DNA of 36,625 nucleotides from Candidatus Thiomargarita nelsonii. Its GTDB lineage: Bacteria > Pseudomonadota > Gammaproteobacteria > Beggiatoales > Beggiatoaceae. The position numbers and the translations under genes were made by a program. Below, piece after piece: positions 31,726 to 36,625 of this stretch. Each line of letters starts with the position of its first letter. The stretch's first letter is position 1. Under the pieces are notes generated by a model that was not told the origin of the DNA, ran no database searches, and was given only the letters and a program-made list of their open reading frames with translations. The stretch spans positions 1 through 36,625 of the forward strand of contig JSZA02000059.1 in the NCBI GenBank assembly GCA_000785145.2, given 5' to 3'.

Positions 31726-32148
31726 TGTTTTGCCAGACTACGTCGGAATCGTTGGCGAAAATCCAGCGTCATCAAATGGCGCGTATTGCAAGACGCTATG
31801 CAAGAAACCCAAGGACGACGGATATTATTAGTCGATACTTGCCACTCCGGAAACGCCTTCAACTCGCGTCTGGTCAAAGACAGTGCAGATGCCAAAATAG
31901 TCGTGATCAGTGCCGCCGATAGCAGTAGTTTTGCAAAAGAATTGCAAGAATTGAAACATGGCGTATTTACTTATGCCTTGCTCCAAGCCTTGAAGGGAAA
32001 GGCCGATATGAACAGAGATAAGCATATTAAAATCAATGAAATAACGGCCTATTTGTCTAATGAGATAGAACACTTGACTGAGGGACAACAAGTGCCCGTG
32101 TTGCACGCGCCCGGGGGATTTAAAGATTTTGTGTTTGCGCGGTGGTAG
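31726..32148 (+). pseudogene. C-terminal half of a caspase-like (peptidase C14) domain
   Basis: The open frame from 31726 encodes ...WRVLQDAMQETQGRRILLV and then DTCHSG, which carries the catalytic Cys of C14/metacaspase domains, followed by AKIVVISAADSSSFAKE, GVFTYALLQALKG and a C-terminal PVLHAPGGFKDFVFARW. The N-terminal half with the catalytic His (HG motif) is missing. There is no convincing start; TTG 31786 and ATG 31798 would give 120 or 116 aa. It lies in the direction of, and directly after, the WD40 gene, whose C-terminal linker is of the type that precedes such domains. I infer one WD40-caspase gene that lost its middle at a repeat. Confidence 0.8.
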
Positions 32149-32395
32149 TATATATAGGGTCAATGCCATTAAGATAACGCCCCCCAAATCAGACCGACGA
32201 GGAGACCCATACCTCGCAGGTCGTTGTAAACTAAATTAACCTACGAGGTTTTGGCAACCTGCTCCGGTTTGTCTTAGATCCCTCCTAAGGTCGGGACAGG
32301 CTTAATGGCATTTTTGCTCCGCGTGGGAACGAGAAAAAACCTAGTTGTTGGAGTCCAAAGCTTTAGCTTTGGATTCCAAGTGCCTTAAAATCCTG
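32149..32395. repeat. Repeat-bearing intergenic stretch
   Basis: No gene. It contains a CCTCGCAGG...CCTACGAGG imperfect palindrome around 32208-32250, GGGAACGAG REP debris (32317-32335) and the GGAGTCCAAAGCTTTAGCTT-type hairpin at 32348-32380, which may end the convergent transcripts. Confidence 0.55.
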
Positions 32396-34924
32396 TTATG
32401 GAGCCGGTAACTCTGTCATCGTGTTGTCTGCCCCACCGCTAGAGCGCAAGCCATCTATGTTCCCCGTCACCATACTCTCTGGCGATAAAGTGTGTAATTG
32501 AACCCAAGTGCTGTTGTTCATCCACCGCCAAATACCATATTGGGCACCAAAATCAATAATCACATCGTCTTGACCATTACTGTCTATATCTCCCGTCACC
32601 ATACTCTCAGGCGATAAGTTGTGCAATTGAACCCAAGTGCCGTTGTTCATCCACACCCAAATACCGGTGCCAAAGTCGATAATCACATCGTCTTGACTGC
32701 TACCGTCTATATCTCCCGTCACCATGCTTTCCGGCGATAAGTTGTGCAATTGAACCCAAGTGCTGTTGTTCAGCCACACCCAAATACCGGTGCCAAAGTC
32801 GATAATGACATCGTATTGACCGTTACCGTCTATATCTCCCATCACCATGCTCTCCGGCGATAAGTTGTGCAATTGAACCCAAGTGCTGTCGTTCAGCCAC
32901 ACCCAAATACCATATTGGCTGCCAAAGTCGATAATCACATCGTCTTGACTGCTACCGTCTATATCTCCCGTTACCATGCTCTCCGGCGATAAGTTGTGCA
33001 ATTTGACCCAAGTGCTGTTGTTCATCCGCACCCAAATACCATATTGGCTGCCAAAGTCGATAATCACATCGTCTTGACTGCTACCGTCTATATCTCCTGT
33101 CACCATGCTCTCCGGCGATAAGTTGTGCAATTTGACCCAAGTGCTGTTGTTCATCCGCACCCAAATACCATATTGGCTGCCAAAGTCGATAATGACTTCG
33201 TATTGACCAGACCAGTCTAAGTCTCCTGTTACCATGCTCTCGGCAGAAAGCGAATGCAGGGAACTCCAACTGTCATTATTCATCCACATCCACAGGCCAT
33301 ATAAAGCACCGAAGTCGATAATAACATCATTTGTGGAGAAACAGGCCAGTACTGCATTGATGTTAGACGTGGTCACGCCTTCCGTTATGGCAATATCCGT
33401 GCCGCTGCTAATTATCGGCACATCATCATAATACTCGGTGACACAAGCCCCGGAAGGTGAGGTGAAGCCGACGCGATAACTAGCTGTAGTCAGTGAGCCA
33501 AGTGAGTAGTAGCCTACAGTATCGGTAGAAACATTGTTAGCCTGGCTCCACCAACTGCCGTTCCAACGGTAAGCTGTCACATTAATATTCCATAAAGGAT
33601 TTCCAGCGAGGTCCGTTACCGTGCCAGTGATGTGAGCTGCCAAACCCAACTGGGCATTGATGTTAGGGGTGGTCGTGCCTACGGTTATGAGAATATCTGT
33701 GGCACTCTCTTGATCTGGCGCATCGTTGTAATACTCAGTGATATAAGTCCCAGACAGATCCCTGAACCTCAGATGATAAGTACCACTATTTAAACCGCCA
33801 ATCTCATAGTTGCCTGAGCTGGGTTCAGTCGAAACAGCCTCAATCCAGTCCCACCCGCTGCCGTTCCAACGGTAAGCGACAACTTCAATTTCCTCTAAAG
33901 GATTTCCAGCACTGTCCGTCACCGTGCCGGTGATGTAAGAAGCAGTCAACGCTAATTGTGCATCAATGCCATGAGTGGTAATACCGGCTATTACGGCAAT
34001 ATCTGTGGCACTCTCTTGACCAGGTGCATCGTCGTAATACTCGCTGACATAAGTCCCAGACTGATCCCTGAATTGAACGTGATAACTACCGCTATCCAAA
34101 CCGCCAATGTCATAGCTGCCTGAACTGGGCGCAGTCGAAGCATCCCAAACCCAGTCCCACCAACTGCCGTTCCAACGGTAAGCTGTAACTCGAATCCCCT
34201 CTAAAGGATTTCCAGCACTGTCCGTCACTGTGCCCATGATGTGACCTGCCAAAGCCAACTGGGCATTGATGTTAGGGGTGGTCGTGCCTACGGTTATGAC
34301 AATATCTGTGGCACTCTCTTGATCTGGCGCATCGTCATAATATTCGGGGATATAAGTCCCAGACTGATCCCTGAACCTCAGATGATAAGTACCACTATTT
34401 AAACCGCCAACCTCATAGTTGCCTGAGCTGGGTTCAGTCAAAACCTCCCCAATCCAGTTCCACGCACTGCCGTTCCAACGTAAAATTATAACGCCGATAT
34501 TCCCTAAAGGATTTCCAGCACTGTCCGTCACCGTGCCGGTGATGTGAGCTGCCAAAGCCAACTCGGCATTGATGTTAGGGGTGGTCGTGCCGGCTGTGAC
34601 TGCAATGTTCGTGGCACTGTCAAGATCCAGCGCATCGTCGTAATGTTCAAAGGCATAAATCCCAGAGCTATCCTCGAATCTAACGCGATAATTCTCGGTC
34701 TCCAAAGCACCAATATCATAATTACCGGCAGCATCTGTCGAGTCAGAGTTAACCACCTCCCACCAGCCTATCCAATGGAAAGCTGTCACCCCAATATTCT
34801 CCAAAGGATTTCCAGCTGTGTCCGTCACAGTACCAGTAATATTACCAGCATAGCACTCTTTAGCAAGCCCTAGCATACTTGTTATGAGAACAAGCGCAAG
34901 GCTCAGTTTCTTAGCAAATAACAT
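32396..34924 (-). CDS. Large secreted protein of five CnaB-like and seven FG-GAP-like repeats
   Basis: The product is 842 aa from ATG 34924, preceded by AAGGAGA; the longer ORF to 35284 only translates fragments of other genes. The signal peptide is FAKKLSLALVLITSMLGLA then KECYAG. Residues about 27-525 are five units of roughly 100 aa (ITGTVTDSAGNPL at the start, YRWNGS in the middle, EYYDDAPDQESATD near the end), the carboxypeptidase-regulatory/Cna-B type beta-sandwich. Residues about 535-830 are seven units of 41-43 aa with VIIDFGSQYGIWV, NNSTWVQLHNLSPESMVTGD and IDG, resembling VCBS/FG-GAP blades with Asp-rich calcium-binding-like turns. It is probably an adhesin or surface protein. Near-identical DNA repeats suggest recent expansion. 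Confidence 0.85.
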   Translation of the reverse strand: MLFAKKLSLALVLITSMLGLAKECYAGNITGTVTDTAGNPLENIGVTAFHWIGWWEVVNSDSTDAAGNYDIGALETENYRVRFEDSSGIYAFEHYDDALDLDSATNIAVTAGTTTPNINAELALAAHITGTVTDSAGNPLGNIGVIILRWNGSAWNWIGEVLTEPSSGNYEVGGLNSGTYHLRFRDQSGTYIPEYYDDAPDQESATDIVITVGTTTPNINAQLALAGHIMGTVTDSAGNPLEGIRVTAYRWNGSWWDWVWDASTAPSSGSYDIGGLDSGSYHVQFRDQSGTYVSEYYDDAPGQESATDIAVIAGITTHGIDAQLALTASYITGTVTDSAGNPLEEIEVVAYRWNGSGWDWIEAVSTEPSSGNYEIGGLNSGTYHLRFRDLSGTYITEYYNDAPDQESATDILITVGTTTPNINAQLGLAAHITGTVTDLAGNPLWNINVTAYRWNGSWWSQANNVSTDTVGYYSLGSLTTASYRVGFTSPSGACVTEYYDDVPIISSGTDIAITEGVTTSNINAVLACFSTNDVIIDFGALYGLWMWMNNDSWSSLHSLSAESMVTGDLDWSGQYEVIIDFGSQYGIWVRMNNSTWVKLHNLSPESMVTGDIDGSSQDDVIIDFGSQYGIWVRMNNSTWVKLHNLSPESMVTGDIDGSSQDDVIIDFGSQYGIWVWLNDSTWVQLHNLSPESMVMGDIDGNGQYDVIIDFGTGIWVWLNNSTWVQLHNLSPESMVTGDIDGSSQDDVIIDFGTGIWVWMNNGTWVQLHNLSPESMVTGDIDSNGQDDVIIDFGAQYGIWRWMNNSTWVQLHTLSPESMVTGNIDGLRSSGGADNTMTELPAP
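32440..33345 (-). repeat. Seven tandem coding repeats of 129 or 123 bp
   Basis: Units encode the FG-GAP-like blades of the large secreted protein. Units 2 and 3 (33000-33210 region) are almost identical. Two units lack two codons (GSQYGIW shortened to GTGIW). High DNA identity makes the array prone to gain or loss of units. Confidence 0.85.
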
Positions 34925-34952
34925 TTGTTTTGTCTCCTTATTGTATTGTTTT

Positions 34953-35265
34953 CCCCCCAGCGTTTTTCCATCCTTGGAAAATCCCATAGTCCAAGTAGTG
35001 GCAAGCGTGGGGAGGGCGCAACGATCAATATGAATCCCTAAATTGATATTTTCAACGCCTTTTCCCAATGATATGATAAATTTCCTTTGGTGCCGGCTCA
35101 AATTGGTTGTTTCGGGAATTTCGCTCCGCGGATTTCCCGAAACTATCAAATTTAGTCTTAACTTAATGGCATTGACGCTCCGCGTCTTCCCAATGATATG
35201 ATAACTAAATTTCCTTTGGTGCCGGCTCAAATAGGGTTGTTTGTTGAGCAGCTTAAACAAGGCTA
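34953..35265. pseudogene. Mosaic of fragments copied from neighbouring genes
   Basis: Four pieces are joined. 34953-35002 is an inverted copy of WD40-gene DNA (source about 30778-30825). 35021-35056 is a copy of AlbA_2 paralogue 2 DNA (source 26081-26116, two mismatches). 35078-35103 is the start of the protease 3' end, interrupted by a GTTTCGGG palindrome (35106-35142). 35208-35265 is the same protease 3' end again, continuing through its stop (source 29249-29304). The word CCAATGATATGATAA precedes both protease pieces. Confidence 0.8.
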
Positions 35266-35399
35266 AATCCGCACGATATGACATTGCTCCCTTGACACCA
35301 CAAAAAAAATAGTCAATACTTGAGTTAACTTATTGTTTTGACTTATCCATGCTTACCTCAATCCCATTAAGTTAAGACTGATTACTTACTAAGCTCACA
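35266..35399. repeat. Second copy of the protease-WD40 intergenic leader
   Basis: 35266-35350 repeats 29614-29700 closely, including GCACGATATGACATTGC, CCTTGACACC, the A-run and TTGTTTTGACTTATCC. It then diverges. The remaining bases up to the attC-like hairpin show nothing recognisable. Confidence 0.75.
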
Positions 35400-35465
35400 A
35401 CATAACAAGGCATTGCATCTGACCGCTATTCAGCGTAGCGGAATAGCGGCAGGTGCGCCTTAGGC
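35400..35465 (+). other. attC-like recombination hairpin
   Basis: ACATAACAAGG opens and CCTTAGGC closes a long imperfect hairpin. The pairing is AAGG/CCTT, GCA/TGC, CTG/CAG and CCGCTATTC/GAATAGCGG, with an unpaired A and a T-G mismatch on one side and a loop of about 8 nt. The layout (R box with AAC, extrahelical bases, TTAGGC at the far end) matches integron attC sites, but the R boxes deviate from RYYYAAC and GTTRRRY by one base each. A gene starts 9 nt later, as in cassettes. No integrase is in the window. Confidence 0.45.
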
Positions 35466-35474
35466 AAAATACAA

Positions 35475-35945
35475 ATGACATTAGCTAAAGCAACGAACTG
35501 GAAAACAGAGGCACTCCCATCAAAGAAAACCACCATTAGCTTGGACCGCACTTTCTCGCCAGAAGAAATGAAGCGTATCCGCAGAGGAGTTGTACCTGAA
35601 GAAATGGAGGACAAATGGTTTATTTATTGGGAGAATGAGAGACTATACTTTCATCGCAGTTGGACGGGGTTCTGCATCTATGTTGTTAGGTTTACTACTG
35701 AAGGTGATAGTTGTAAAATGATTGAAGCATATGTGAACCGAGATACAGAGCAATACAAAGAAACCAGTGATGAAATAGACGCACAAATGATTTCGTACTT
35801 GGTGGACGTGCTTTTACTTCATCAACAAGCCATTTTTCCAAGTGACGAACCATCTCCCGATAAAATGGCACTCATGTCCTGGAGCCAAGTTGGAAGAGCA
35901 ATGCTTAACCAGCATCCCAATAAGAAAAAAACCTTGGTATCGTGA
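35475..35945 (+). CDS. Hypothetical protein with cassette-like position, 3' end fused into ccoH copy
   Basis: The product is 156 aa with no signal or membrane segment. Recognisable features are FSPEEMKRIRRGVVPEEMED, then KWFIYWENERLYFHRSWTGF (residues about 48-67), an acidic DEIDAQMISYLVDVLLLHQQ and a SWSQVGRAML helix. I have the impression of a conserved family often found alone or near cassette-like genes, but I cannot name its function. It starts 9 nt after an attC-like hairpin. Its last six codons (KKTLVS region) are read from ccoH-copy DNA in another frame, so the natural C-terminus has been lost or replaced at a recombination joint near 35926. Confidence 0.7.
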   Translation: MTLAKATNWKTEALPSKKTTISLDRTFSPEEMKRIRRGVVPEEMEDKWFIYWENERLYFHRSWTGFCIYVVRFTTEGDSCKMIEAYVNRDTEQYKETSDEIDAQMISYLVDVLLLHQQAIFPSDEPSPDKMALMSWSQVGRAMLNQHPNKKKTLVS

Positions 35946-36399
35946 ACCTTTTGTCTGGTTACTCATTCTCTTTCCCGCATCCGCCGTTATTGGTGGACTG
36001 TTTACTATTTATCTTGCTATCGCATCAAATGATGGCTTAGTCGTAGATGATTACTATAAACAAGGCTTAGAAATTAATCGCACTTTGGCGCGTCACGGAT
36101 TAGAAGCGACTTTACATTTTGAGCGTCATAGGCTCCATTTGTCTCTCAACGCCAATTCTGATTACAAATTGCCTCATCAAATCGTCATCCATTTTAATCA
36201 TCATACCCGTTCCGGATTCGATAAAACTGTGCCATTGGAGCGAATCAGTGATAATGGCTATCAAGCATCCTTACCAGATTTAATTGTCGGTACTTGGACA
36301 GTACAACTGACTGGGGATGATTGGCGATTGTTGAAATCGGTGCGTTTGCCAATGACAAAAAAGGAGTCCAAGATTTATCTTGGACGTCCAAAATTATGA
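35890..36399 (+). pseudogene. Second ccoH copy, altered at both ends
   Basis: From 35926 the DNA matches ccoH at 27133 onward almost base for base (KKPWYREPFVWLLILFPASA). The original ATG is replaced by AGA at the joint with the upstream gene. The frame stays open back to ATG 35842, and TTG 35890 has GGAG 6 nt before it, so translation is still possible. It lacks six residues (EKAAAS) after LAR, and its last residues are replaced by translation of hairpin copy j (KKESKIYLGRPKL). The stop overlaps the safE copy start. Functional or decaying cannot be decided. Confidence 0.7.
36361..36390 (+). repeat. GGAG hairpin repeat, copy j
   Basis: GGAG (36363-36366) abuts TCCAAGATTTATCTTGGA (36367-36384). 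The ATG of the next gene is 11 nt after the stem. This copy is translated as the C-terminus of the ccoH copy. Confidence 0.85.
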
Positions 36400-36625
36400 C
36401 AGAATTAACTTTATTATCAGCTTTTCTTGCAGGGCTATTAGGCTCGGCGCACTGTATTGGCATGTGTGGTGGCATTGTTGGATTATTGACGATGAATTTA
36501 TCAGACAATGTCCGTCAATCATTTTTTCGCTTATTGCCTTATCTATTAAGTTATAATTTAGGGCGCATCGGCAGTTATACCCTCGCGGGCTTATGCGCTG
36601 GTTTTTTAGGTGCCCAATTCGCGCA
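36396..36625 (+). CDS. Second SafE/TauE-like gene, cut by the window edge
   Basis: The first 76 residues are visible and nearly identical to the gene at 27641 (LLSAFLAGLLGSAHCIGMCG onward), including the H-C-x-G-M-C-G-G motif. The overlap ATGA with the ccoH copy and the same hairpin between GGAG and ATG show that the ccoH-safE block was duplicated as a unit. The 3' end lies outside the window. Confidence 0.85.
   Translation, partial: MTELTLLSAFLAGLLGSAHCIGMCGGIVGLLTMNLSDNVRQSFFRLLPYLLSYNLGRIGSYTLAGLCAGFLGAQFA

Noticed and set aside
32440..33345. Non-coding direct-repeat array
   Set aside because: The repeats keep one reading frame and encode protein blades of the large secreted protein.
34925..35284. 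N-terminal extension of the large secreted protein
   Set aside because: It translates fragments of WD40, AlbA_2 and protease genes; a signal peptide and ribosome site mark ATG 34924.
35475..36625. Complete integron
   Set aside because: Only one attC-like site, no intI and no second site after the gene; at most a fossil cassette.

Overview
The window looks like a chromosomal segment of a gammaproteobacterium. I infer a Beggiatoa/Thiotrichales-type sulfur bacterium, at moderate confidence, from gamma-type housekeeping genes (LolB, HflD, NudJ, MnmA, FtsY, tmRNA), a cbb3 oxidase cluster, WD40 and caspase-like genes, and an unusually dense population of short palindromic repeats. No transposase, integrase, rRNA, tRNA or CRISPR array was recognised.

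Layout. 1-1200 is debris: a headless WD40 fragment, an OmpA C-terminal remnant, a 44-bp tandem repeat and a DUF4384-like gene. 1215-3439 (minus) holds a LamG lipoprotein and guaB. 3568-7180 (plus) holds a promoter with a long structured leader, a TPR lipoprotein, lolB and ftsY. 7219-9012 carries a YeiH-type exporter and a tiny membrane protein. 9089-10980 is a three-gene operon (FkbM methyltransferase, UspA-like protein, SRPBCC-like membrane protein) with a terminator. 11354-11492 is a 139-bp MITE-like element with a second, inverted copy at 15738-15876. 11518-14495 holds small exported or unknown proteins and a YfcE-type phosphodiesterase. tmRNA (ssrA) is at 14560-14938, followed by hflD. 15902-20417 (minus) holds a GST, an AlbA_2/Schlafen-type ATPase, a Panacea toxin-antitoxin pair, mnmA and nudJ.

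20735-28360 is the respiratory block: ccoNOQP and ccoG, then an intruding AlbA_2 gene on the other strand, then ccoH and a SafE/TauE-like gene. CcoN, CcoO and CcoP form the high-affinity terminal oxidase, and CcoG and CcoH assist its assembly. ccoI and ccoS are not in the window.

28543-36625 is plastic accessory DNA: a trypsin-like protease, a GC-rich WD40 gene followed by half a caspase, a large repeat-built secreted protein, a mosaic of fragments copied from neighbouring genes, an attC-like hairpin with a cassette-like gene, and a second copy of ccoH-safE running off the right edge.

Three observations stand out. First, the Panacea TA pair sits between two copies of the mnmA 3' end, as if it had integrated there. 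Second, a family of small hairpins beginning GGAG is placed at gene junctions and often lies exactly between a Shine-Dalgarno sequence and the start codon. Third, the right-hand 2 kb is a patchwork of gene fragments, an attC-like site and a duplicated oxidase-assembly operon.
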